DNA of 64,000 bases from Diplonema japonicum (lineage: Eukaryota > Euglenozoa > Diplonemea > Diplonemida > Diplonemidae): the NCBI GenBank assembly GCA_964019335.1, contig OZ025699.1:464226-528225 (forward strand), given 5' to 3'. Shown piece after piece: positions 42,753 to 53,257 of the stretch. The notes beneath the pieces were generated by a model, which was not told where the DNA came from, made no database searches, and saw nothing but the letters and a program-made list of their open reading frames with translations. The translations under genes and the position numbers were made by a program. How positions within the stretch are numbered: the first letter of the stretch is position 1; every line of letters begins with the position of its first letter.

Positions 42753-42825
42753 TGGTCGTGACAGGGCTCGAACCTGGGACCGTTGGCTTATTAGACCAAT
42801 GCTCTACCGACTGAGCTACACGACC
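42753..42825 (-). tRNA. tRNA-Ile(AAU)
   Basis: On the - strand GGTCGTG...CACGACC close the acceptor stem. Box A TAGCTCAGTCGG and box B GGTTCGAGCC are intact. Anticodon loop CTAATAA gives AAT. One C-U mismatch at the T-stem base. The 5' end (42825) faces the poly(A) end of LINE-2 copy A, 7 bp away. Confidence 0.93.
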
Positions 42826-42832
42826 TGACGGA

Positions 42833-43242
42833 TTTTTTTTTTTTTTTTTTTTCAAAATACCAATGCAGGGCCGCCATGGAGAGCAACACCTGAGAAAAGG
42901 GAAAAAAAAGGTGAAGGGAAACCATGGGGAAATAGGGAGGGCAATGGACCAGGCTTCTGCAAGCAGGAGGAGCCCTGGTCCCCCACCAACCCGTGCTCTG
43001 CTTTGGGACAGCCGAAGAGGGCTGAATTACATTATTCCCTCAGTCAAGTGAGAGAAAAACGGGGGCCTACCTTCCAGCTGGATGTCCTTCTTTGGCTGGA
43101 ACCTCCGGCGGAAAGCCCCCCAGGGAGGTATTGCTCCTATTGAGCGAATCATTGGTGAGTGTGAAAATAAAATAAAAAGGGGAAATGGGAAACAGTGAGA
43201 GGAAGGTGAAGGAAGGGAAAGGAAAGTGGAAAACACAACACG
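42833..43242 (-). mobile_element. LINE-2 copy A (3'UTR only)
   Basis: Reverse-strand copy of the LINE-2 3'UTR, ending GGCGGCCCTGCATTGGTATTTTG plus about 20 A next to tRNA-Ile. GACGGA plus T occurs on both sides (42827-42832 and 43243-43248), consistent with a target-site duplication. 5'-truncated within the 3'UTR. Confidence 0.85.
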
Positions 43243-43284
43243 GACGGATTTTTTTGGATTTACTTTTGACGGATTTACTTTTTA

Positions 43285-43555
43285 ATAATAATAATAAATA
43301 TTCCACTACCAGGCGGGAGGATCGAAGGGGAGTAGAGAAAACCATTCAAGGGAAAGGGAAAGGGACATCACTTCAAACCAAGAGAGGTGTTTGAAAGTGA
43401 TTCTTTACTTTTTTTTTTTCCACTACCAGGCGGGGGGGATGGGGGGCGGAGAAAGTTGAAACCATAAAAACTGGGAAGGGAAGGTTAAAAACAGTCTCTC
43501 TTACTGAGCCATATCGGGGGGGACCTCTTGCTCGTTTGCTCGACCTCTTGTATAT
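43285..43555 (-). repeat. Repeat family B, two stacked fragments
   Basis: Two units, each ending on the - strand in CCGCCTGGTAGTGG. B1 (about 43290-43400) continues into a (TTA)n tail and AAAGTAA. B2 (about 43425-43555) has an A tail. A third copy lies at 46950-47180. They look like 3' ends of another non-LTR family, in the same orientation as copies A and C. Confidence 0.6.
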
Positions 43556-43899
43556 TTTCCTGGGGCCCCCGACATCCACCTTTCTTATTTTTTCCCCATT
43601 CCCCCGCCACGCAGCTCCTGGGCCTCGAAGGCTTCGGCTGTCACCAAATAAAGACAACCCCAAATATTAAAGACGATGAGATCCCTAATTTTGATTTATC
43701 CAGCCACAGGGACCCCACCATCTGCTGGTTTTGTTGGGCTGTGGGAGCCTAAAATATAAATTTGAAAAGGAAATGTAAAAGGAAAAGTCAAGTTCAGAAC
43801 TCAACTTCCACAAAGAAGGGAGGAATGCATAACTAGAAAAGGAGCCTGGTAGGGAAAATAAAAAGAAAGGGAAACCAATGGGGGAGGGGAAAAAAAGAA

Positions 43900-43903
<4 letters not shown>
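43556..43903 (-). repeat. Unassigned element debris between B2 and LINE-2 copy C
   Basis: Contains TTTTGTTGGGCTGTGGGAGCCTA on the + strand near 43730, a motif shared with 45226, 46901 and 47310 (family F/H ends). No reading frame supported. Confidence 0.45.
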
Positions 43904-43931
<28 letters not shown>

Positions 43932-45085
43932 CAAAATACCAATGCAGGGCCGCCATGGAGAGCAACACCTGAGAAAAGGGAAAAAAAAGGTGAAGGGAAA
44001 CCATGGGGAAATAGGGAGGGCAAAGGACCAGGCTTCTGCAAGCAGGAGGAGCCCTGGTCCCCCACCAACCCGTGCTCTGCTTTGGGACAGCCGAAGAGGG
44101 CTGAATTACATTATTCCCTCAGTCAAGTGAGAGAAAAACGGGGGCCTACCTTCCAGCTGGATGTCCTTCTTTGGCTGGAACCTCCGGCGGAAAGCCCCCC
44201 AGGGAGGTATTGCTCCTATTGAGCGAATCATTGGTGAGTGTGAAAAAAAAAAGGGGAAATGGGAAACAGTGAGAGGAAGGGGAAGGAAGGGAAAGGAAAG
44301 TGGGAAACACAACATTCCATTTTACACACACACACGCGGGGCGATCCCTTAGCGCAGCACGGGGGCCGCGGGACCGGCGTCAAGAGAGACCGGAGGAGGG
44401 GGCGGCACGTTTGAAGGTGCAGTGACGTCTGTAGACGCCAGGGATGATGGCGAGGTGAACAGTCCGGAGCGTGACCAGGCGAGCAGGCCAGACTCAACAA
44501 CGAGGTCGTAGATCTGGGTCACGCGTCTCGACAGGGAGAACGCTAGGGAGGGAGTACCAGCAGGAGTGTCGATCGCCCCCCTCCCGATCACAGGGCACCC
44601 ACCGACAACATGCTCCCTGGACATCGGTGCTGCGTGGCAGGCTGGGCACCGGAGCACACCCTTGTGCTTCCTGTTCGGGCCAGCAGTCTGCAGGAAGCCG
44701 AAGAAAAGGGCCGAATGACCAATCCGCAGCCGCGAGATGACCGTTTCAGCTTGTCTGGGGAAGCCAAGGGGGAAGTGCGCTGACCGAAGCTCGGTCGCCA
44801 CCGCGTAGTTGTGGGCGAGGGATGTTATGAGCTCCGCGGACCTCCGCACCACCCACCGTCGCACCAAGGCCCTCACTGATCGGTAGTCAAGGGAGGGCCT
44901 GTCCTGCTTCCGCTTCGTTCCCTCCACGGCCAGAGCGTCAGCCTTCTCGTTCCCGTCCACCCCACAGTGGGAGGGCACAAACTGGAGGACCACCGGTGTC
45001 CCCTGCGTGCGCGCCGCGGTCACCAGCCGGCTCCACGTCTGGTGGTCGAGCTTCTCCCTCTGTCGCGTTGGGCCAGCTCGCTGCG
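43904..45085 (-). mobile_element. LINE-2 copy C (C-terminal ORF and 3'UTR)
   Basis: Poly(A) tail at 43904-43931 on the - strand, 3'UTR, then the last part of the ORF (stop at 44349; RNase H C-terminal half with VPSHCGVDGNEKAD, and the finger CPACHAAPMSREH). 5'-truncated near 45085. Nearly identical to the matching part of copy E, so insertion was recent. No tRNA directly follows its tail; other elements and then tRNA-Ile do. Confidence 0.88.
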
Positions 45086-45121
45086 ATCCCACCCACCAGG
45101 TAGCACCTGGGTCTCGAGGCA

Positions 45122-45273
45122 TTAGCCGTCTCCTGTAACAAGAGACGACCTCCCAGATTTTAAGAACCTTGGTGGAGTTTCAATTGTGAATAAATTAACC
45201 AGCTGACTGTGAAACTCCAGTCTGCTGGACTTGTTGGGCTTTCGGGAGCCAAAATTCAATTCATTTAAGTTTC

Positions 45274-45305
<32 letters not shown>

Positions 45306-45572
45306 CTTTTTTTTTTTCCCCCAAGATAAAAGACTTCAAATCAAGCTCGATCGTGTACACCAAAACTTGACTTTTCTGCCTTTTTTCTTTTTTTTTTTTT
45401 TCTTTTTTTTTTTTGAAAGGTGAGTGAAAAGTTCGAATAACACTGGGGGCGGGGGACAGGGGCCTGGTAATGGAAAATAAGGGAAGACACTAGGGAGGGA
45501 GGGGAAAGAATGGATAGGAGTGAATTGTAATTTAAAAAAATCCGTTGTATGAAGATGAACAGTACAGCTTCA
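45122..45572 (+). repeat. Repeat family F, copy 1
   Basis: Starts near CAAGAGACGACCTCCCAG and includes CTGCTGGACTTGTTGGGC, a T tract, CAAGCTCGATCGTGTACACC and GGAAAATAAGGGAAGACAC, up to GATGAACAGTACAGCTTC. Matches 47203-47795 nearly throughout, except that copy 2 has about 105 bp inserted. It may be the 5'UTR of a LINE because copy 2 runs into an ORF. Confidence 0.75.
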
Positions 45573-46558
45573 AACTCAGGATAATTTAAAAGAAAAGTAT
45601 ATAATATATAAAGGGGTTTTAATCTTATAATTGGTTATACGGTGTCGGTCACAACAGGCCCTGCTGTTCCAAGAATTGTACGGTTTTCTCGGCGTCTGTT
45701 GACGTGGGGCCCTGAGCGAAGGAAGGGAGGAACCGAAGATCTGACTTCTCTGGTCAGCTATACCATCGTCCTGGCATTCTTTCAGGAGGTGGCTCAGCGT
45801 CTGAGGCATCGAACAAAGGTGGCATGTGACCACATCGGCCGGGGGATTGAGTAGATACCCGCTTATGAAGGGGCTCTTCCCCACTCTCAGCCTCATGATC
45901 GCAACTTCTTGTTCCCTGTTTAGCTCTTCAAACTTCTCGAAATTCCCTGCGAAAAGCTCTCGGTATGTCTCCTTGACACCCGTTTTTTTCCAGAAGAGGA
46001 GGTGGCTCGCCTGACCCCATACGAAGCTTTTCTCTCCCCTCGCAACAGTATCGCAGCAGCTCCTCCGTTCCTGCCGTCCTTCAATGACCCGTCTGTGAAG
46101 ATCATGCAGAAGGCTTTTCCGTGCTTCTCGATAAGCCGGTTCAGAGTGTCCTCTGTTGCTTTCCTTCTGACTTCACTGGTGTCCGATCTCTTCACATGTA
46201 TGTCGAGGAAGGGGGCCAGTATCAGTTTACCCTCGAATCTCTGCCAAGGTGTAACTCTGTACTTCTTTTCGAAGGCATAACCTGAGAACGGTGTTGCCGC
46301 TCTCTCTGGTAGATTGTAGGCCCTGGCTGCCTCCCTTTGTCGATCTGACCATGTTTCTTCGGGAAAAGTACCTCGTATCTGGTCAGATCCTTCAGGGGTT
46401 GCGTAGCTTGAAAGGCAGCTGTGTTCTCCTTCCTAATGATGGACTCGTACAGCAGTAAACTGTCGTGTTCGATCAGCGCATCGAGTGTCCACAAGCCAGC
46501 CTCGTTTAGTGTAGCGAATGTCTCTGATGACGCTACACATCCTGTGATCGTTACTTTT
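45573..46558 (-). pseudogene. LINE G remnant with RNase H domain
   Basis: Reverse-strand, frameshifted C-terminal part of a different LINE: RNase H start FTDGSLKDGRNGGAAAIL (near 46090) and a finger CHLCSMPQTLSHLLKEC (near 45800). 5'-truncated at the (TAA)n tract. Too different from LINE-2 to be the same family. Confidence 0.7.
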
Positions 46559-46945
46559 AATAATAATAATAATAAATGAACCACTGACGTGCGAAGCAAA
46601 GGCTGGGGGGGGGGGGATAGAACAGGTGACCAAGGGTCTCCCTGTATCTAACGAAAGGGGGAAAGGAATGAGATAACCTTGAAACTTCCGCTAAATTATC
46701 CATACGTACCGAGGACGGAGGTGGAGCCGGTACGTGGTTCCAGTGTTCGCGACTTCGCCCACCTCCGTGACCCCGGCAGCTCTTCAGCCCGCTTCCCAAG
46801 CCAGCACCCTTCGGGCGAACCTCCGGGTTTTTGAGGAGTGGGGTACCTCGTCCGTGCTCGCCCTCACGAGCGGCACACTGGCACGGAGGCATCCCCTTCA
46901 GCCAGCTTTGTTGGGCGGCGGAGCCTTAGAAAATTCAAAACAATG
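46559..46945 (-). repeat. Element fragment H with (TTA)n tail
   Basis: On the - strand it ends CAGTGGTTCAT followed by (TTA)n and AAAGTAA. The same tail form is seen for family B. No intact reading frame. Confidence 0.5.
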
Positions 46946-47190
46946 GAAAATGATACGGGATTTACTTTTAATAATAATAATAAATATTCCACTACCAGGC
47001 GGGAGGATCGAAGGGGAGTAGAGAAAACAATTCAAGGGAAAGGGGAAAGGGACATCACTTCAAACCAAGAAGAGTGTTCGAAAGTGACTTGTGAAAAGCA
47101 ATCTCTGTTGCTGAGCCATTGGTCGAGGGGTCCTGGTCCGCCTCCCTGCAGTACATTACTTGGACCCCCTCACCACGCTCTTTTCATAAT
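46946..47190 (-). repeat. Repeat family B, copy 3
   Basis: Matches B1: GATTTACTTTTAATAATAATAATAAATATTCC, broken here as the + strand (TAA)n tract 46970-46984, then CACTACCAGGCGGGAGGATC and about 90 more matching bases. Confidence 0.7.
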
Positions 47191-47202
47191 AAAATCGATC
47201 CC

Positions 47203-47795
47203 AGCCGCCTCTAGTAGCAAGAGACGACCTCCCAGATTTTAAGAACCTTGGAGGAGTTTCAATTGTGATTAAATTAACCAGCTGACTGTGAAACTCCACC
47301 GTCTGCTGGACTTGTTGGGCTTTCGGGAGCCAAAAATTCAATTCTTTTAAGTTTCGTTCTTTTTTTTACCACCGCAGTAGGAACCCGCCAGAGCCCCCAG
47401 AACGGGGACAACGGGGACTAAGAACAGCGCGGCCGGTGAGCGCAAAAACGCATACCTTAAAAGAATAGTTTTTTTTTTCTTTTTTCTTTTTTTTTTTTTT
47501 TTCTTCTTCTTTTTTTTTCCCAAGATAAAAGACTCAAAATCAAGCTCGATCGTGTACACCAAAACTTGACTTTTCTGCCTTTTTACTTTTTCTTTTTCTT
47601 TTTTTCTTCTTTCTTTTTTTTTTTTTTGATAGGTGAGTGAAAAGTTCGAATAACACTGGGGGCGGGGGACAGGGGCCTGGTAATGGAAAATAAGGGAAGA
47701 CACTAGGGAGGGAGGGGAAAGAATGGATAGGAGTGAATTGTAATTTAAAATAAAATAAAAAATCCGTTGTATGAAGATGAACAGTACAGCTTCGG
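47203..47795 (+). repeat. Repeat family F, copy 2, with a 105-bp insertion
   Basis: Same blocks as 45122-45572. The insertion (about 47370-47475) ends GCATACCTTAAAAGAATAG plus T, and its last 45 bp recur at 54801-54848 without the F sequence, so it is a mobile or transcribed unit of its own. Confidence 0.75.
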
Positions 47796-48440
47796 GTTTG
47801 CCATTCATGCCTCTGTGGCCCCCAGCGCTGCCTCCGTGGCCTCCAACGCTTCCAGCGCCGCCAATGCGGCCAACAGAGCCACCGTGGCTTCCAATGCTGC
47901 CTCTGCAGCCAACCAGGCCCCTGCGGCTAACAACGACTCCGCGGCACCTAATGCCGCCAACGCCGCCACTGCGGCCAAACGCGCCCACGAGGCCACCAAC
48001 ACCACCAACGCCGCTGCTGCGGCCAACAGCTCCGCCAACGCCGCTACCGCGGCCAAACACGCCCCCGGGGCCAACAAGAAAGCCGAACCCACGACCGAGA
48101 CCGCCGCGTCCACGCCGGCCAAAACCGCCTCAGACACCTGGGAGGAGAAGCGGGTCTCGCTGGTCCCCGAACTATGGGACGGCGAAGTGATACACCCAGA
48201 GAAGACAGGGGGGAAATCCCGAGGGGTCATCCTTACAAGGAACCCGGAGGTCTTCCTCAAGCACCACACCAACAAGCACGGATCATGGACAGTGCTCTCA
48301 CTGAAGCCCTTCTCAGGGTCCTCATCTGCCACCTTGTTCACCAAACAGGGTATCAAGACTATGCACCTTATTGAGCTTAAGGGCGACGGTCCACCACCCC
48401 CGAAGTACACTGCTCCTAGAACAGTCCAGACAACCGCGAC
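47767..48440 (+). pseudogene. Ala/Asn-repeat ORF, possible LINE ORF1 fragment
   Basis: An open frame (starting TTG at 47767 or inside) of about 110 residues of Ala/Asn/Pro/Thr repeats (AANAANRATVASNAASAANQ-like) followed by a non-repetitive basic part (KRVSLVPELWDGEVIHPEKT, FLKHHTNKHGSW). It follows family F and is joined out of frame to LINE-2 sequence at about 48441. I do not recognise it. Confidence 0.45.
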
Positions 48441-49624
48441 CCCTCGTCGAGCAGCTGCGAGCTGGCCCAACGCGACAGAGGGAGAAGCTCGACCACCAGA
48501 CGTGGAGCCGGCTGGTGACCGCGGCGCGCACGCAGGGGACACCGGTGGTCCTCCAGTTTGTGCCCTCCCACTGTGGGGTGGACGGGAACGAGAAGGCTGA
48601 CGCTCTGGCCGTGGAGGGAACGAAGCGGAAGCAGGACAGGCCCTCCCTTGACTACCGATCAGTGAGGGCCTTGGTGCGACGGTGGGTGGTGCGGAGGTCC
48701 GCGGAGCTCATAACATCCCTCGCCCACAACTACGCGGTGGCGACCGAGCTTCGGTCAGCGCACTTCCCCCTTGGCTTCCCCAGACAAGCTGAAACGGTCA
48801 TCTCGCGGTTGCGGATTGGTCACTCGGCTCTCTTCTTCGGCTTCCTGCAGACTGCTGGCCCGAACAGGAAGCACAAGGGTGTGCTCCGGTGCCCAGCCTG
48901 CCACGCAGCGCCGATGTCCAGGGAGCATGTTGTCGGTGGGTGCCCTGTGATCGGGAGGGGGGCGATCGACACTCCTGCTGGTACTCCCTCCCTAGCCTTC
49001 TCCCTGTCGAGACGCGTGACCCAGATCTACGACCTCGTTGTTGAGTCTGGCCTGCTCGCCTGGTCACGCTCCGGACTGTTCACCTCGCCATCATCCCTGG
49101 CGTCTACAGACGTCACTGCACCTTCAAACGTGCCGCCCCCTCCTCCGGTCTCTCTTGACGCCGGTCCCGCGGCCCCCGTGCTGCGCTAAGGGATCGCCCG
49201 CGTGTGTGAAAAGTGAAATGTTGCTTTTTCCACTTTCCTTTCCCATCCTTCCCCTTCCTCTCACTGTTTCCCATTTCCCCTTTTTTTTTTATTTTCACAC
49301 TCACCAATGATTCGCTCAATAGGAGCAATACCTCCCTGGGGGGCTTTCCGCCGGAGGTTCCAGCCAAAGAAGGACATCCAGCTGGAAGGTAGGCCCCCGT
49401 TTTTCTCTCACTTGACTGAGGGAATAATGTAATTCAGCCCTCTTCGGCTGTCCCAAAGCAGAGCACGGGTTGGTGGGGGACCAGGGCTCCTCCTGCTTGC
49501 AGAAGCCTGGTCCTTTGCCCTCTTGCCCTCCCTATTTCCCCATGGTTTCCCTTCACCTTTTTTTCCCCTTTTCTCAGGTGTTGCTCTCCATGGCGGCCCT
49601 GCATTGGTATTTTGAAAAAAAAAA
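48441..49624 (+). mobile_element. LINE-2 copy D (C-terminal ORF, 3'UTR, poly(A))
   Basis: From CCTCGTCGAGCAGCTGCGAG in the RNase H region to ten A at 49615-49624; the ORF ends at 49189. Differs from copy E by only a few bases. tRNA-Gly starts 7 bp after the tail. Its 5' break lies within about 20 nt of copy C's break. Confidence 0.88.
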
Positions 49625-49631
49625 CTGTAAG

Positions 49632-49702
49632 GCGTAAATGGTCTAGTGGTAGAATGGCTCCCTGCCACGGAGTCGGCCCGGGTTCGATTCCCGGTTTACG
49701 CA
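49632..49702 (+). tRNA. tRNA-Gly(GCC)
   Basis: Acceptor GCGTAAA/TTTACGC, discriminator A, box A TGGTCTAGTGG, box B GGTTCGATTCC, anticodon loop CTGCCAC. Followed by six T (terminator). LINE-2 copy D ends 7 bp upstream. Confidence 0.94.
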
Positions 49703-49741
49703 TTTTTTCCCTGACCACTTCACTCTCCTACCATTGGACAT

Positions 49742-49826
49742 ATAGAGAAAAGCCCCACCCGAAGGCATGAGCCGAAGACTTAGAGAAAAGCCCCACCCGA
49801 AGGCATGAGCCGAAGGCTTGAGCCGA
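49742..49826 (+). repeat. Tandem duplication around the LINE-2 copy E 5' junction
   Basis: AGAGAAAAGCCCCACCCGAA...GAGCCGAAG occurs twice, 37 bp apart, and CCGAAGGC-type words repeat up to the element start. CCGAAGGCATG recurs at 53697-53707 after the element's tail, so this block contains the 5' target-site duplication plus filler. Confidence 0.7.
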
Positions 49827-52800
49827 AGACGCTGGGCACGTGGGGCTCCGATCATAGTCCCGTATCCTTTCACCTGCCTCTTGAGGACGTCTACCGTTCG
49901 GAGCGCCCCTTCCCCACCTGGAATTTCAAAAAAGCCAGATGGGATGACTACACTGCTGCTGTTGCCCGCCTGCTTGCTGGTGTTGACACGGCGGCTCCGA
50001 TTGACTCTGTCACGAAGGGGTTTACACAAGCCCTTTTGACTGCGGCGAACGACCACATTCCCCTCTGTGGGATGCGACGTGGCCCGACCCCCTGGTGGAC
50101 TGCTGAGCTCGAGGACGCCTTCGAAGAGCGGAACACCCTGCGCGAACTCCTGCTTCAAGAGGCGGACGTGGTGGAGGAGTACAGGGCGAAGGTGAAGGAA
50201 GTCAACCGACTCCTTGACGAGACGAAGCGTGAGGCATGGGGAAGGATGGCGGCCGACCTCAGCCGGAGCAAGGACCTCGGGGCTGCGTTCAGAGCGGTGA
50301 AGAAGCTGGACGGCAGGCACCGAAAGACACACCTTCCTGTACTCGAGGGAAGATTTGTGTCGGACAAGGCGAAGGCCGACCGGCTGGGGGCGCACTTCGC
50401 TAAGCTCTACGGCAGGCGTGGTGACGGGAACTCGAAGGACGCCGCTCCTTCTGCAAGCAGACTCGGGTGTCAAGCGTTCACCGTGGACGACCTCACCCGC
50501 GGCCTGAGAAGGATGAAGACGCGCAGCGCGGCCGGGGAAGACGGAATCTTCTCGGAGATGCTCCTACACCTGAACACGGACTCCCTCGGTGTCCTCCTTC
50601 TACTCCTCAATCGCTCCTGGCTGATGGGTGTCGTCCCCGGTGCCTGGAAGAAGGGAGTGATCGTCCCGGTACCGAAACCTGGAAAAGATGCGACTCTCTT
50701 GGCTTCCTACCGGCCGATCTGCCTGACCAGCTGCCTCTGCAAGCTGCTGGAGAGGATGATCGAGGAGAGGCTCACGTTTCTTCTTGACGCGGACGGGACG
50801 GGAGTCGAGGGACTCCACGACAGCCAGGCTGGTTTCAGACGCGGCCGCTCCACGGAGGAGCAGGTGGCAACCCTCACTGAGTGCATGTCGAGGAACAAAG
50901 ACGATCGACGTCTCTCGGCCGCTCTGCTGTTCGACTTCTCTTCTGCCTTCGACCTGGTGCCCCATGGTGCCCTGCTGGACAAGATGCGAGGGAAGGGTCT
51001 CCCCGAACCCTTCGTGGAGTGGACGCGGTCCTTTCTATGCGGCCGTACTGCCGCGGTCACGATTGGACGGTCGAGGGGGTCGACGACGAAGGTGCGACGG
51101 GGTGTCCCCCAGGGCTCTGTCTTGGGTCCCATCCTGTACACCATCTACGTCGACGAACTCGCCAGGAGACTGGAGGGACTGGCGGACGTCTCGGTGCTCT
51201 ACGCCGACGACGTGGCGGTTGTGATCTCCTCTGGACAAGGGGACGTGGCTGGGCTGGAGCGGAAGGCGCAGGCAGTGGTGGAAGCGGTTGAGGACTGGTG
51301 CAGGGAGCGTGACATGCTGCTGAGCACGTCCAAGACGCAGGCAGTCTGCGTCCCCCCCCAGAAACGTCTCGGGGTCTACTTCACTTCGTCACGAGTCCCC
51401 CTTCAGCCAGGTGCCTTCCAGAACCCACTCTTCGGCCTGGGGGTGAACGCCGATGGCACGATCTCCGGGGACCAGGAGTTGGCGGGCCTTCAGGTTGTGG
51501 AGGCGGGTGGTGTGCGGATCCGCTGCGTGCGGGACATGCATGCAGCCGTGCGACGGCCCGACGTGGATTACGTTGCGGCCCGTCCCCTGCCTCTGTCTGA
51601 ACACGCGAGGTACCTTGGGGTTACGGTGGACTCTGGGCTCACGTTCGGTGAACACGCACAGGACATCCTACGGCGGGCCAGCAAAAGGCTGAGGGTGCTG
51701 AAGCTCTTGTCCGGCACGTCCTGGGGCAGCAAGAGGGACACTCTGCGGTCTCTCTACGTTACGTACATCCTCCCGCTGCTGCGCTACTGCATGGGGGTCT
51801 ACTACAGCAGGCTCGATGATGTCGGGAGGAAGGACCTGGCTGGGCTTCACCAGGAGGCGGCGGTGCTGATCACGGGCTGCTGGAGTGGCTCCGGAGGGTA
51901 CAAGCTCCTAGCAGAGGCAGGACTGCTTCCCCTCGAAAGAATGGCGGAGGGTGCTGCGGCGACGATGACGGCGAAGGCCTTCTGCTGGCAGTCTTCCCCG
52001 GTTCACAGGGAGACGGTCAAGCTGAAGCAGGCGAACAGGCTGGGGTGTGGGTGGCTGCGCTCTGGCTACCAAGCACTGCGTCGATGCGGGTTGGAACCAA
52101 AGGTGCACTTCGAGTACCTGTCGGCCACGCCCCTGGCGGCCCCGTGGCAGACAGGCATGGTCGACTTCAGGACTGACCTCCCCGGCGGGGTCACGCGATC
52201 GTCGCCAGACGCGGACAGGCGGAAGGCGGCCGAGGCTGCTCTTGCGGCTCTCCCCCCGGGCATCCATGCCTACACGGATGGCTCGGTTGTACAGGTCGGA
52301 CAGAAGGCGAAAGGTGGCTCTGGGGTTTATCTGCAGCTGCCTCCCCCCCTGACCCCTGTGTCTGTGTGCCATGGCGTCAACGACTTCTGTTCATCTTTTC
52401 GGGCAGAGGGCATGGCTGTGAAAACGGCGCTGGATATGGTGGCTACCCTCCGAAAAACACACCCTTCGCTGGCGAAGTCCCCGCTGTCGATCTGCACCGA
52501 CTCCCTCTCCCTCGTCGAGCAGCTGCGAGCTGGCCCAACGCGACAGAGGGAGAAGCTCGACCACCAGACGTGGAGCCGGCTGGTGACCGCGGCGCGCACG
52601 CAGGGGACACCGGTGGTCCTCCAGTTTGTGCCCTCCCACTGTGGGGTGGACGGGAACGAGAAGGCTGACGCTCTGGCCGTGGAGGGAACGAAGCGGAAGC
52701 AGGACAGGCCCTCCCTTGACTACCGATCAGTGAGGGCCCTGGTGCGACGGTGGGTGGTGCGGAGGTCCGCGGAGCTCATAACATCCCTCGCCCACAACTA

Positions 52801-53257
52801 CGCGGTGGCGACCGAGCTTCGGTCCGCGCACTTCCCCCTTGGCTTCCCCAGACAAGCTGAAACGGTCATCTCGCGGCTGCGGATTGGTCACTCGGCTCTC
52901 TTCTTCGGCTTCCTGCAGACTGCTGGCCCGAACAGGAAGCACAAGGGTGTGCTCCGGTGCCCAGCCTGCCACGCAGCACCGATGTCCAGGGAGCATGTTG
53001 TCGGTGGGTGCCCTGTGATCGGGAGGGGGGCGATCGACACTCCTGCTGGTACTCCCTCCCTAGCCTTCTCCCTGTCGAGACGCGTGACCCAGATCTACGA
53101 CCTCATTGTTGAGTCTGGCCTGCTCGCCTGGTCACGCTCCGGACTGTTCACCTCGCCATCATCCCTGGCGTCTACAGACGTCACTGCACCTTCAAACGTG
53201 CCGCCCCCTCCTCCGGTCTCTCTTGACGCCGGTCCCGCGGCCCCCGTGCTGCGCTAA
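49805..53257 (+). CDS. LINE-2 copy E ORF: endonuclease end, reverse transcriptase, RNase H, zinc finger
   Basis: 1150 aa open frame; only codons from about 49827 belong to the element. It opens with the last APE endonuclease motif (GSDHSPVSFHL), so most of the endonuclease is missing. RT motifs: YRPICLTSCLCKLLE, GFRRGRSTEEQ, FDFSSAFDLVPH, GVPQGSVLGP and YADD (466-469). RNase H catalytic set: D825 (YTDGS), E868, D899 (CTDS), H945 and D955. C-terminal finger CPACHAAPMSREH. The APE-RT-RNase H order is like ingi/I-type elements of trypanosomes. The frame is otherwise intact, so decay has been slight. Reverse transcribes element RNA at the target site. Confidence 0.93.
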   Translation: MSRRLEPKTLGTWGSDHSPVSFHLPLEDVYRSERPFPTWNFKKARWDDYTAAVARLLAGVDTAAPIDSVTKGFTQALLTAANDHIPLCGMRRGPTPWWTAELEDAFEERNTLRELLLQEADVVEEYRAKVKEVNRLLDETKREAWGRMAADLSRSKDLGAAFRAVKKLDGRHRKTHLPVLEGRFVSDKAKADRLGAHFAKLYGRRGDGNSKDAAPSASRLGCQAFTVDDLTRGLRRMKTRSAAGEDGIFSEMLLHLNTDSLGVLLLLLNRSWLMGVVPGAWKKGVIVPVPKPGKDATLLASYRPICLTSCLCKLLERMIEERLTFLLDADGTGVEGLHDSQAGFRRGRSTEEQVATLTECMSRNKDDRRLSAALLFDFSSAFDLVPHGALLDKMRGKGLPEPFVEWTRSFLCGRTAAVTIGRSRGSTTKVRRGVPQGSVLGPILYTIYVDELARRLEGLADVSVLYADDVAVVISSGQGDVAGLERKAQAVVEAVEDWCRERDMLLSTSKTQAVCVPPQKRLGVYFTSSRVPLQPGAFQNPLFGLGVNADGTISGDQELAGLQVVEAGGVRIRCVRDMHAAVRRPDVDYVAARPLPLSEHARYLGVTVDSGLTFGEHAQDILRRASKRLRVLKLLSGTSWGSKRDTLRSLYVTYILPLLRYCMGVYYSRLDDVGRKDLAGLHQEAAVLITGCWSGSGGYKLLAEAGLLPLERMAEGAAATMTAKAFCWQSSPVHRETVKLKQANRLGCGWLRSGYQALRRCGLEPKVHFEYLSATPLAAPWQTGMVDFRTDLPGGVTRSSPDADRRKAAEAALAALPPGIHAYTDGSVVQVGQKAKGGSGVYLQLPPPLTPVSVCHGVNDFCSSFRAEGMAVKTALDMVATLRKTHPSLAKSPLSICTDSLSLVEQLRAGPTRQREKLDHQTWSRLVTAARTQGTPVVLQFVPSHCGVDGNEKADALAVEGTKRKQDRPSLDYRSVRALVRRWVVRRSAELITSLAHNYAVATELRSAHFPLGFPRQAETVISRLRIGHSALFFGFLQTAGPNRKHKGVLRCPACHAAPMSREHVVGGCPVIGRGAIDTPAGTPSLAFSLSRRVTQIYDLIVESGLLAWSRSGLFTSPSSLASTDVTAPSNVPPPPPVSLDAGPAAPVLR

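Noticed and set aside
46734-47021. Open frames on both strands around 46.6-47.0 kb
   Set aside because: They cross the H/B3 element boundary and the (TAA)n tract, so they cannot be one gene.
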